A stretch of DNA of 64,000 bases from Albula goreensis (Eukaryota > Chordata > Actinopteri > Albuliformes > Albulidae): the NCBI GenBank assembly GCA_022829145.1, contig CM040763.1:13749141-13813140 (forward strand). Direction: 5' to 3'. The position numbers and the translations under genes were made by a program. Positions 11,236 through 22,510 of this stretch are shown here, piece by piece (position 1 is the first letter of the stretch; every line of letters starts with the position of its first letter). The notes below the pieces were generated by a model. That model worked only from the letters and a program-made list of their open reading frames with translations. It was not told where the DNA came from and ran no database searches.

Positions 11236-13019
11236 GGCCACCCTAAGGGTGCATGACAAATCTTTATGATAACTGCATGTTTGCTCTGAAAATATCTTAC
11301 TCATCTGCATTTCAGTATTTGGTGCTGTTGTAGTTATGCTCCCTGGACTGGGCAACATACATGGCAAAATGAGATTGTTTATTTGTTTTATGTTTTAACT
11401 TTGTCTAATTTAAATTCAAGTGACAAGTAGGCTGAAGTGAAATGGAAAGTCTAGATAAGAAAAGAAATTCTCTGCATAACCCAGTAATCCATTAAAGTTA
11501 GCTTGTGTAGTCTTCAAATATGACTGGCATAGTATTAGTCATGACTGTTTGACATTCTACTTCTGTATTTCTATGGCAGAATCCAGCTCGAAGCCTACAG
11601 CACACACTGTTGTGTCAGATGTATTTCTAAACTGCGAGAGCCTGACACTGAAGGGATTAAACAGTTATTTTTTACATACCACCACTATTTTACATACATA
11701 TTGAGGTATTAATTATTCACACTGGAAAGCTCTGTCCAACATGGTGTAGCTCTGTCCGTTCTGTGTCTGTTTCAAATGTATGGAGGCAAAAGTGAAAACT
11801 GGAGTTCAGTACAGTGAAAATATACAGTGCTGAAATAACATGACCGTCATTGCAGTGACTCTCATAAATTAGTAATTGCAGAAAAGACAAAGCTTATGTA
11901 ACATGATGTTAGTATATACTTTCCAGAATATGGAAGATACTCTTTACATGACTCCAAAATTTGCTATGTTATACCAATATTTAAAATCTTTTCTATAACT
12001 ATCATCCTTTCAGTCTCATGGAAAAGTAATGTTGCATATGTCTGATAAACATTATTTCGTATTTGAATTTTCTGTAACATCCCACCTCCTTTTTAATTGA
12101 TATCTCTGTAGATTCTGTTCACTGTTGGAAAGCATTGATTGTACTCTTTTCTCTGTGGTCTTTCTCTGTATTGATATTAATTTGCTTTTCAGAAAAGTTC
12201 AAGACTCTGCACCTTTAAATCATTACATTTGGACAAGAAACATCTGCTAGCTGCTCTTGGTTGGCTGTATGTGTGAAAATGGAACACACCATCCATACTG
12301 AGCTCCACAGTAGGCAGATATGGGATGGCCTGAGCACAGTGAAGGAACAGAAGTGCAGGTACAACACTATGTTAGCATGCAGCCCTGACAGGAAGTGCCA
12401 ACCCCAGGTCATATGGCAGAACAGCTCATCATTCACATAGCAGGTGTCACCTGAGCCAGTAAGAAAGTGTAGACTCTGGGTGGTCTTTCCCTCCCATACA
12501 GGTAACCCCTGTGCTCACCAGGGTTTTGTAGTGACTGAAGACAAGATATCCATTTCCTGTAGTATGTATAATAAGAATAGCTCTGATTAAAATTATGAGC
12601 TTCCAATTTCAGCTAGGTCAAGAAAAAGGCCCTGTCTATTTAATTTTAATATGTAAAAAGGATAAAGTTTTAAACCAACAAAAGTGAAATGAAAAATGAA
12701 AATGAGAATATCCCAATTACTGAAAAGTACAATAGCGATAAAGTGGGGCAGAGAATTAGGAATGTGTGAAAATGCAGCCATGAAATCCCACTGATCCAAC
12801 ACATTCTTGATGTCTGGCACAGAGAGACGGCAAAGCTAGTGGAAATCTGTGCAAGATTTGGAGTGGGCTGCAGAACTATAAAAGAGCAAACGGAGCACAA
12901 TCTGTGGTCTGGAGAGTGGGCAGATTGTGAAATGAGATTTAACAAGGTTAATTGTGAGCTTCTCTGGGGGGAGCATTCATTTCGTTATCACTAATCCGGT
13001 TGAGAGCCTCTTCCTGCCT

Positions 13020-13095
13020 TCCATGCCCCTCTCTTTCCTATCCATCTCTCTTCACCATCTCTCTTTCTTTTTCTTTCACCTCTTCCTCCTTCACA
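13020..13095. repeat. Polypyrimidine low-complexity tract
   Basis: C/T-rich stretch with repeated CTCTCTT, TTCTTT and CCTCTT motifs. It is simple sequence with no coding signal. Confidence 0.6.
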
Positions 13096-14305
13096 AAAGA
13101 TCCCAGTCTCACAATGTTTCCCTACATAGTCTCACTTTTCTATCATTGACATAGCTGTGTCTTCATGAAGAACAAACACTTATTCCTGTCTCTCCCTCAA
13201 GCTCAGTATATTTCGGTATCTTTTCTTTACCAGGTTGACCTGTGATCTCATCCTCCTCATTCCAGCTCTTCTGGATGCTTTTTTTACTAAACGTATTTAA
13301 AGTCTCCCGTCTAAATGCCCTCTAGTTCCCCTAGCAGGACACCGCCATGGTAATGCCTGCTCCTTGCACTCCATACAATATCAAGGGGTTTCCCAGTAAC
13401 TAAAATGTAAGTGCACTTCTTCACACTCATGGGATTCTGGGGATTTTCATTGATGTTTTTTTGGTTTTGTGAAGTATCCATGAAGATGTAATATTTTAAT
13501 CTATCACATTGCATAGATTGTAATTTAAAGAAGACTGTTGCCAGGGCTAGGAAGTTCAAGCTTTGCTTTTCATTAATGTGGTTTATGAAAATTTTATGTC
13601 AGCATATTAAATGGGATTGAATCGGGACATCGGGGTAAACAGCAGGGCACAGTCATTCTCCCTATTATATTTACTCTGAATGATGAATTCACAACTTTAG
13701 TTTGAGTTAAGATGTTGTGATGATGTATTTGTCAATTTTGTTACTGTGATACAGACCATTTACTCTCAAGTGAGGGTTTTATTTTACAAATATTTTTAAA
13801 TGTTATGTGTCCAACTGAACTATTAAATCCACATTCTGCCTCTCTAGCAGAGGAATAAAATCCGAGACACTAACAGCAGTGATGATTCTGCCAAGTTGTA
13901 TTCTCTTTAACAGGATTACATCCAAAACACTTGCTGACTACATTCTAAAGTTGTGATTTTTAAAAACAATAGTGACCGCTGTTTGCGTAATGAAAAGTAG
14001 CTCTTAGTATAAATGCTGTATATGTGTACTGATAGCTAACATTATCTTGCAAGCCTACAATCTATCAAGCCGTAAAGTGAACTCCAGAATTATTGCTACC
14101 TTTGCTAAAGATCAGCTAATAGGCTGTGTATGATTTTAAAAAATTGTAATGTGCTATATGCTCAAAATTTAAAAACCATATTCCAACACTTATTTTTACA
14201 TTGTGTATTGGCAGAATACACATTGTATCTGTGAATTTGACTTAGCTTTGTTTCACATGTACGTGTTGAATAAAAAAATGAAAACACATATCTTTGTTAA
14301 AGGGT

Positions 14306-14311
14306 TTATTG
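14306..14311 (-). terminator. NR3C2: Putative poly(A) signal of NR3C2
   Basis: On the - strand this reads AATAAA, followed 15-40 nt later by ATGTGTTTTCATTTTTTT, a good downstream GU/U-rich element. It is the most distal strong signal before the intergenic region. Confidence 0.45.
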
Positions 14312-14545
14312 AAATCCCTTGATATTTTTGCAAATACAGGTGTAGCCATATCTGCGTAGAAGATATACAGTAAGTTGTTTGTATGAACTGTTTTGCTGTT
14401 GTTATAATGAAAAGTGCTAGTATGCTGTAGATAGTAACAGAAATATTGTACAAAGTATTGGATGAAAAAAGTAAAAAAAAAAAAAAGTCAATTTCTTTTT
14501 TAAAGTAATGATTACTAGGAGAGATTTTGGGGGGCTGTCGGGGAT

Positions 14546-14552
14546 ATGGCTT
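14546..14552 (-). promoter_or_regulatory. NR3C2: miR-135 seed match in NR3C2 3'UTR (distal)
   Basis: The + strand ATGGCTT gives AAGCCAU in the mRNA, complementary to the miR-135 seed (AUGGCUU). It lies about 240 nt before the proposed poly(A) signal. A 7-mer match alone can arise by chance. Confidence 0.3.
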
Positions 14553-15900
14553 AATTGCTAAACCCACAAACTGGGTCAGACAACAAATACATATAAATGT
14601 GTTATGCAATGCAGGTCCCCATCAATAACATTTCTTGAAGGGGATCTGGGGAATACAAGAACAATGAAGGACTTCCGCGTTTTCACTGCACAGACAGCAC
14701 CAATCGTCTCACTCATCAGGCCCAATTCTGTCCTTTTAACCTTTTTAAACCCAAAAAATATCTTTTACCACAATTAAAATAAAACTACATTATTTTCATA
14801 ATTCTTGTTGAGTGGAAACGTTTTGTGTTTGAACACGCTACAGTACTGGCGAATGTGAGTGTGGATCAGTGTCTTTGTTCTTACATACTGTCTAACATGA
14901 TGTAAATCCTACTGATTAAAAAAACAGATGTCAATAATTTACCTCCAGTGAAAACTTCCTAATAACCTTCATTTATTCCATCCTCTGGATAGCAAAACTT
15001 AAAAACTGAATCAACAGCCGTACTTTACTTGGAGCTAGCTGTTAGTCTGTCTGACCGATTCACAGACATCTCACAAGAACCATAAGATTGATAGTGTAGA
15101 AATTGGCCTGCGCAAACATAAATGAAAACCGGATCTAGTGACCGCTGGTGTCTTTTTGCCATGCCCTATATGAGAGATATTGGAGAAAAAATGCTAAAAG
15201 TTGAAATGAAGAGCCTATGAATACATTCGGCTTTCGAGAAAATGTACCTGCAGCAGGAGTAGAAGCTCTTTACATATAGTATCCAAAAGGCCTTGAGGAA
15301 TCGTTTGAACATGAAAATCTATATGCTCAAGACCAGTCCTTACCATTGCCATGAAATTCCGCTAAATTTGAGGAGCAGACACATGAAATGCCTGCTTGCT
15401 GTTAAAATTGAGTCTCATTCAACCCTGTGTAGTCAACAGGTCGGATTTCTGAATGCGTTTGACAGAATAAATGACTTCAAAGTGACAATACAGTATGTCT
15501 TTTCAGTGAAGGTATGCTATTTTGCCCGCTTACTAGATCTGCAAAGCTTCTTGTTGAGATAAAATGTAAAATGTTAAAAGCAAGAATATATTCGGTTCAC
15601 ATTAATCTACAGGGAATTAACACTTTGCCTTCAGTTAATCTTACCTTACTTATTTGGTGCCTGTCTCACGATGCTAGGAATATTCATCTTTGCCTTCTTA
15701 TTGGCTTCTCAAGGGGATACGAACACCATTATAAACCATAAAACTCAAAGCATGTCATTATAATTTGCAGGGAGCCACACAAACTCCAGGTGTTCCAACA
15801 AAAGACAATGTTGAAGTAGAAAGGCTTTATGCTAATCAATGAAATTATTCACTGTGGTTATTTACAACAGATACTGGAAAATGGTAAATAATATAAGATA

Positions 15901-15907
15901 AAGGCAC
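15901..15907 (-). promoter_or_regulatory. NR3C2: miR-124 seed match in NR3C2 3'UTR
   Basis: The + strand AAGGCAC gives GUGCCUU in the mRNA, a 7-mer match to positions 2-8 of miR-124. miR-124 is reported to repress mammalian NR3C2. One such match is not unlikely by chance in 4 kb. Confidence 0.28.
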
Positions 15908-18284
15908 AACTTTCCCTTCGTGAACACACTGTAAACATCTCTTCAGAAAGCATGCATAACATTTCACTTTACATAAAAAATCATCTTTTTAGACAAAGTA
16001 CTTAAATATTTTTCCAACAAAATAGAAATCTTTCAAAAATACTTTCCCATTCTTCCTATGAACCATTAACAATTAGTATCTTTTTATTTTGTTTATATAT
16101 GTTTATAAACAAAAAACAAATCCGTACAGCTTATTTCAGGTCCTTCACAATATTTTATACAGCAATATACAGATCAGCAAAGATTGCAAAAATAATTTGT
16201 AAAAGCCTGGACATTTCTTTTAATTCTTTCATTAGTTTTCTAATTTCATAACTGTGTAGCTCGCTGTAACATACCTCTCCATCAGAGAGCCTGATGAAAG
16301 AGTAATTGACACGCCAAAGTGCCAGATTGTTAGACGTGGTTATAGAGCAACTACCCAAAGTGTAAATAACATTTTTAAACAATAAAGCAATACTAATGCC
16401 CCATGTATCACAGTTACTCCTCTGTGTAAGATCTAAGGTAGACAGCAGGAAGTCAAAATCCTTTGCGAGAGCCAGAAAGTGCCCTCAGATTGATCTACCC
16501 CTATTAGCTCTTGGAAGCCAAAACAACCACAACCCACTTTTTGTACTCCCAAGTCAGACACACAATCACATCCATTTAAGGGCCATATCGTCATGGTAGC
16601 ACCGCTTCAAACATTTTTTCTACAGTCTTCAAATACTGACACCTTACTATTAAAACATGCATCTCTGCTACTTAAAGTCTATTAACCACATGGGTGTACA
16701 GCCACACAGCACTACCACAATATTGGCAAGCAGAATCAGCAGTTCTATGGCTGTATTTATGTGATCTATATTTGTGTGGCATATGTCAAATTGGACAAAT
16801 GGATGTTCTGAATGGTAAGGTGTAAGTGCTTGAGGGAAGTGGTACAACTACCCCTTGTGCTAGGCTGCCACAATTATATGGCCCTGCATCTCATCCACTG
16901 TTAACTGCTGTTTGGTTTTGCCAGAGTCTGGTGATCTGTCATTTATGACATTAGAAAAGCAAATAAAAAAAACAAAACAGAATGGTCCGATGAAAAAGAC
17001 ATACTTCCAGACCTGGCGCAATGAAAACAACGAGGGGTACATCACAACAAAGTCATCCAATTTCTATGATGAATTTCCAGCTTCTTTTGTACATCAGACT
17101 GTATTTTATTATCTTTTTTTGTTTTGCTTTTTTATCTGAAGCAAAGCCATTTACAGGTAAGCTGAAATATAATTTTGTTCAGCATTAACTGAGACCTATT
17201 ACACTGGTTGAACTTTATTTTAAGGTTCCTTGAGTGTCAGTGCTGACCAAAACCGAAAATGTTTGATTTTTCAATATTCTATGACAATCTGTACATGTGC
17301 AGCTACCAGAAAGGTCTGCAGGTATTTTGTGTCTGCGGTAAGAAAAAAAGCACCTTGTTATAAAATGTTAACAATTAGATCTATTTTTAAAAAACATTAC
17401 AATACCTACATACAAATGCTTTACACATTTTTTTGTTGCTGGAACCTTGAAATAAAGTAAATATTGAGCATTTGTTAGTTTCACAAAGAGCTGGTTTTAA
17501 CTGGGTGGATTATCAGACCATAAAAAGAGCAAAACTACTTGGCTGTAATATGTAAGTACACAAGTTATGGCAAAGATTATGTATAAAACAGTTACACACA
17601 TGTCATGAGACAAAAACGATTTATATTGTATTGCAAGTGGAGCTAAATTGCACCTGTTTTTTTCTACTTAACTACTAGTACTGAAAAAATGTGTAACATA
17701 CAAGCATATTTGTACGTTGCAAGCTGACCACCTAAGTCATACGACATAATGCATCAGATCAGTTTACTTCCTACCTACTTTACCAGCACTGACGCCTCCT
17801 CTACTCGTGCCCTCTGTTATTTCATGTTAAATGGTAGCATACTGTATATATTCCGGTATTTTGCATATCAGTGAAAGCTTGGTTGTTGTAAAATGATTGC
17901 AGGTTCATGCACATGTGTGTAGCATAATACATACCGGCCAGGGATTGAGGAATTTAAAAAAAAATTACATTAATCTGTACCAATTTTTCATGAAACCGTC
18001 ATTAAACTAGTTAAGCCCTTGGAAAATGCTCAGGCATACATATATTCACCCTTACAAATGGCCTATATTTTCTCCTTCACAAATAAAAAAAAAAGTTCTG
18101 TATTTAATTTTTGCAGGGCTTCCTTTAAAACCATATACTGCAAAGCAAAGAAAGCATTGGTTTTCTCTGGTAGTATTTGTTATATAAAAGCCACAGTTAT
18201 CGATTTCAGTTTCCAGGGAGAGGTAAGCAATTTAGCGTGTTTGTGTGTGCGACCGCAAGTGTGTGACTAAAACAAAATGTTGGT

Positions 18285-18291
18285 ATGGCTT
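18285..18291 (-). promoter_or_regulatory. NR3C2: miR-135 seed match in NR3C2 3'UTR (proximal)
   Basis: The + strand ATGGCTT gives AAGCCAU in the mRNA, a match to the miR-135 seed, about 255 nt after the stop codon. The proximal position means it would be present in all 3'UTR isoforms. Confidence 0.35.
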
Positions 18292-18544
18292 CATCTCCGT
18301 TAAAACATAGTCATAGCCTTTGGGGGCGGGATTCTCTGTCACATGACTCAAGTCCATTTCAGTGCTTTGCTAGTCCTCCTAGGCCTTCTTCCTGATTGGC
18401 TCACCAGCTGACGGGCGGCGACGACAGCAAATGAATGAGCCTCTCCCCACCTCATCTGGGAGGTTTGAGGGTGGGATGTGGGCGCACTGGCGTGGGCGAC
18501 TTTAAGGCAAAGTCCTTCGTCCTCCTAGAGGCTATGGTCTGGTG

Positions 18545-18700
18545 TCACTTCTTGTGAAAGTAGAGTGTGTGGGTCAAGCCCGACTCCACCTTTGGTAGCT
18601 GGTCACTGATGATCTCCACCAGCATCTCCGGGAACTCCACCTTGAGGCCCTGGGACTCCCGGAAAGTATAGAAGCAGAAGTCCAGAAGATCCCCCACCAA
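18545..18700 (-). CDS. NR3C2: NR3C2 exon 9: ligand-binding domain C-terminus, helix 12, stop
   Basis: The last coding exon, 156 nt, begins [20 protein letters not shown] and ends [11 protein letters not shown] then TGA (18545-18547). It contains the end of helix 10/11 with the Cys and Thr equivalent to human Cys942 and Thr945, which contact steroid. It also contains the AF-2 helix 12 core [14 protein letters not shown]. The FRES and [11 protein letters not shown] wording identifies MR; GR has ITNQIPKYSNG here. The acceptor on the - strand is GTTTTCCCAG. The C-terminal tail after ESG differs from the mammalian NAKPLYFHRK but keeps YFH-K. In MR this region closes over bound aldosterone or cortisol and recruits coactivators. 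Confidence 0.97.
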   Translation of the reverse strand: MVGDLLDFCFYTFRESQGLKVEFPEMLVEIISDQLPKVESGLTHTLYFHKK

Positions 18701-20277
18701 CTGGGAAAACAACAGAGGTCAGCTGTGAGACTTCAGGTCTATACCAATGCTACCAAGATTTCCGGGTTTGATTGTAAAACACAGATTAAGCATTGTAAAA
18801 CCAGTACTAAAGCCAGGTTGTGGCATTTCCACAGACAGCAAGTCTAGTGGAGTTTAACGGTATCGTCTTTCTTCATCCATAGCCTTAAGACTTTTAGAGA
18901 AATCATCACCAAGTGATTATGAAAACAATTCAGGGGAAAGATTAATCTGTCTATCTGAGGAAGTCAACCTTTCTAATCAGCTTCTCGAATCTTGCAGTAG
19001 TCAAATAAAATATCGGCTTTGAATATCATTCAGAGGATTAAGGCGCGGACAGTTCTGAAAGCTTCCTTTGAATAAGATCCCATCTCATATTAAAGACAGA
19101 GACAATGTGAATTAAGTCAAATACTGTAGAGATATGCGGCATTGAGCACACAGCCCTGGACTTTCACATGCACGTCGTAAGCCCACATCTATATTCTTGG
19201 AACGGCACACAAAGATGTGACTTGAGAGAGAAAAGCATTTGTGAATTCGCTATAAAATGTCTTGGTTTGGAGAAATTAATTTGTACTTGTAACTGTGGTT
19301 AGATAAGGATACATAAGACCCACCAGACTCCAATTCCTTTCACCTTAAAATAATAACCCATTTGAAAAGTGACTATCGTATCTCTTTAAAGGTCAAATGC
19401 GTGTTCCCACTGAGGTCAAACTGAGTGAATAAGCTGATTGCGGTTTACCACTGGAAGGATCAAATTATTTTCTTTAACATTTTTCCCACTTGTGGGTGAA
19501 TCTTACAATCCAATCCATGCATTGATTATGAGTTGAAGGTCCCTTGCAACACTTGCCCTTAACCCGTAGGAACCTCATCATCACTATACATGCTGATATA
19601 TTCATCTGCATGAATGACAGACATTTGGTTAATATGCATGTGGCATTATTTCCCATTGTGAGGAATGGAATTTGGAAGGTCTTAACGTACCTAACTGATT
19701 CCACCTTGCTTCTAATTCAGTGCCATTTTTCCCACTCACACTGAAGACATAACATTACACCTCAATAAGTATGTTGGAATATTTTTGTAAATTTCCAAAT
19801 GGTGCCAGTCATGTGTCCCCAGCCTGACTGCTGATCCTCAGTAACTTTACCACATGAAGCTCAGCCCTCGCTCACGGTGCATGGCGGCTGCGACAGGAGT
19901 ATCTGGGGAATTAGGCCACAGACGTAATTAAACCTGAATGCAGTCACAACATGCTGATGTACTGTACTCAGATTAAAATTCCTCCACTTTCCCTGTACAC
20001 AACAGCTACCACGTGGGAAGAGTTCATGCAGTGCACTGTCGTCACAGTTCACTGATGGCAAACAAGTCACAGATCTCATTCATATCCTTCATAAAACTAC
20101 TGTGGCTATGCTTTCTTCTGTTGTTTAAATCATGTTGAATTGGGTTCGTGTTGAACGTCAGCACCCACAGCATGACCTCAGTTATCTGAGTGGCTTTGTT
20201 TTACTGCAAATGTGACACACGGTGTTTCCATGTGCTGGGGAATCTCTGGGCTGGCGAGGTCGTCGCAGCTCACTCAC
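18701..20277 (-). other. NR3C2: NR3C2 intron 8
   Basis: A 1,577-nt intron, donor GTGAGT and acceptor CCCAG on the - strand. No repeat or other feature was recognised in it. Confidence 0.85.
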
Positions 20278-20435
20278 GTCATGCATGGCGTCCAGTAGTT
20301 TGGTCAGCTGGTAGAACCGTGGCCAGGTCTGTCCGGAGTTGCTGGTCGCCTTCCCGACTGATCTGCGCAACTCTTTGATGTAGTTCACCCTCATTTCCTC
20401 AAACGCAGCCTGGTTCTTCAGGCCTTCCTTGGGAA
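20278..20435 (-). CDS. NR3C2: NR3C2 exon 8: ligand-binding domain helices 9-10
   Basis: The exon is 158 nt, a length shared with the corresponding exon of steroid receptors of this family. After completing a Val codon it reads [20 protein letters not shown], then [20 protein letters not shown] and [12 protein letters not shown]. It aligns residue by residue with human MR ([20 protein letters not shown]). GR-family receptors use helix 9-10 as part of the dimer/Hsp90-regulated fold. Acceptor is TTCTGTAG and donor is GAC/GTGAGT on the - strand. The QAAFEEMR and SNSGQ-W strings favour MR over GR. Confidence 0.97.
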
Positions 20436-22314
20436 CTACAGAATTAGAAATGGGTTTTAGTGGGTGGTAATAACCACAATGAAACATATAATAGTAATAA
20501 CAGTAGCATTAATAACTGTAATAACCATTAACAATAATAGTACTAAGATAGGAACAGTGTTGTATAATCACTCTGCTTTCTGGGGTTATACTCAAAGCAA
20601 TACAATTACTCTATAATGGTGACATACACAGTCTAAATGAAAACCACATCTGGCAATGAGGATATATTACGCTATCAAAGTATGCCAAAGAAAAGTACAC
20701 CTTATGTTAAAATTACATACAAATACAATGACAAGCAGTGTATCCCTGCTGGTATTCATTTTACACATGCTTTCCTTGTAAGCACCTCCCTTTACTGTCT
20801 TTTTATTACCCTTGGTTATTCAACCAGGAAAAAGAGCACAGTCTCACTATTTACTCATTTTCATCTGCATGTCTAAATGTTGTTTGACTGACAGACTAAT
20901 GATGACTCTGTTCTAATTTTGTTTGTAAACATAATGTGACACTGAACCCTATCCAGCGCGCACTTGTGCCCGGTACATCTTGTACGACCGAAAATAATGA
21001 ACGTCTCCACATGGACGGAGCAGCCTGCAATTTGACTACGTGGATTCAGAAACCTCGCTGACAATTATCTCTCACGGTCTGCATCAAAACCTCCAAAAAA
21101 CAGACGCCAGGCTAGGAAACCATGCCTCCATGCCCCATACCAGTGTGTAGCGAGGCAGGGGACAGGGCCTCGCCAGGCACAAGGTATCACACGCTGACAC
21201 ACACGGGCTGGATCTCCAGTGGATTCCTGTCAGGCTCCCAGTGACCCACATAGCTCTCATTAGACATGGGCCGAATGCAAAGTGAGGCAATTACGTCTTG
21301 GTAATTGGTGTCATCTCATGGCAGTGCCTTTTCTTGCCGCGGGTTCAGAGAAATGGAGGGCAGATGATCAGTCCGCCACATCGCTGGGGGCTCTGTTCCA
21401 ATCACACCTGCCTCCCATTTTCACACTTTTTTCTGATTTGGGCTGAATATTTACACAACAGTTTACATACAAGTAAGTTGCTGAAAATATGCTACTGTGG
21501 TGGGCATTAAATAGAACGTGTCATTTCAGTTTTACAGGAATCACGTAAAATAATGACCAGTATATTAGGTACCAGGTAGTACGTAATACCAGGTACCCAA
21601 TATACCATACTGACTTAAGACTTATCTTCTCATCTTCACTTAAACCGTCTTACTGGAGTTATTTTTTCAGATGGAAAAGTAAGCTATTACCCTGATCTGG
21701 TGTCTCAGTCAGCCAGTGGGCATTTACAGTAAATGTGGCATGTGATTCCACGCTGACGAATTGCACAGACATTCCCAGTGTTTAATAGGCCCAAACATCC
21801 TGTGAGCCACAGGAAGATGCAGTTTCCCTTCAACGAGAGCGCTATTGTATTTCCCTCCAGATGGTTCTGCATCCAGGAAATAGGTCAATCTATAAATATT
21901 ACCTATTTAGCCACAAATGAAAAATACATCTCATAAAACACTTTATCTATACTGGCTAATTTTTAACCTCGATGGGTAATGGTAAGTGCAGAACTGAAGG
22001 TGAACTGCATGGCAGCTATGCCATTGCTTATATATGCTTCCATGGAAAGAACTTCCTTGAGCTCTATACACACACACAGACTAGTATGCAAACACATAGA
22101 ATATCACAAACAATAATATATGTATGCAAAAAATCAATTGATTCCAACAGAATATATGCAGAATTATACTATGCCAGTCAGTGCATTACAACTAACAAAA
22201 GGCCACAGGAGCCAGTCCAGTCCACCACTGGCAAAGTATCAGATGTTTAAATGCAGTGCCAGCCACAACTTGTGTTCAGTAGTGATGCCTTGTGCCCTGT
22301 GTGTTAATGTGTTT

Positions 22315-22510
22315 ATACAGTGCAGTGGGTCAGCCGCACAGTCCAGTGCCCAGGCTATCTGACTTGTACCCAGCAGAATGCAGACTCAACTCCATTGTGG
22401 ACACTCTGCTATTTTATTCCTGGACAAGGAATGCAACCTGAGCTGCTTTGCTGAATATCTACCTTTGTCAAGCCTGCAGTTTGGTGAGTAAAAACTAGTC
22501 TGTCACCAGT
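22315..22510 (+). repeat. Probable degenerate SINE (fish type)
   Basis: The string TTCCTGGACAAGGAATGCAACCTGAGCTGC (22417-22446, given here only to mark the site by its key CTGGACAAGG and AACCTGA words) resembles the conserved tail of common fish SINEs, CTTGGGCAAGGTACTTAACC-type. Upstream at 22318 is a GCAGTGGGTCAGC head and at 22387 an ACTCAACTCC box. Ends and target-site duplication are not visible. Confidence 0.3.

Larger units (their letters stand above)
8886..14285. other. Intergenic region between convergent ARHGAP10 and NR3C2
   Basis: About 5.4 kb separate the proposed poly(A) sites of the two genes. No exon, RNA gene or intact mobile element was seen. Notable small items are a 14-base perfect palindrome TGTAACATGTTACA (10567-10580), a polypyrimidine block (13020-13095), and a possible decayed tRNA-derived SINE in minus orientation at about 11095-11235. 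Some of this may belong to longer alternative 3'UTRs. Confidence 0.55.
14286..18544 (-). other. NR3C2: NR3C2 3'UTR (probable, about 4.2 kb)
   Basis: This is the sequence after the NR3C2 stop codon on the - strand. It is AT-rich, with no recognisable splice acceptor plus coding segment. The best terminal signal is AATAAA on the - strand at 14306-14311, followed by a U/GU-rich stretch (TGTGTTTTCATTTTTTT). The interval carries two miR-135-type seed matches and one miR-124-type match, the two microRNAs reported to regulate human NR3C2. Numerous AUUUA pentamers occur but are expected in AT-rich DNA. Several other AATAAA hexamers (+ strand TTTATT, for example near 17104 and 17211) could give shorter transcripts. 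Confidence 0.5.
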
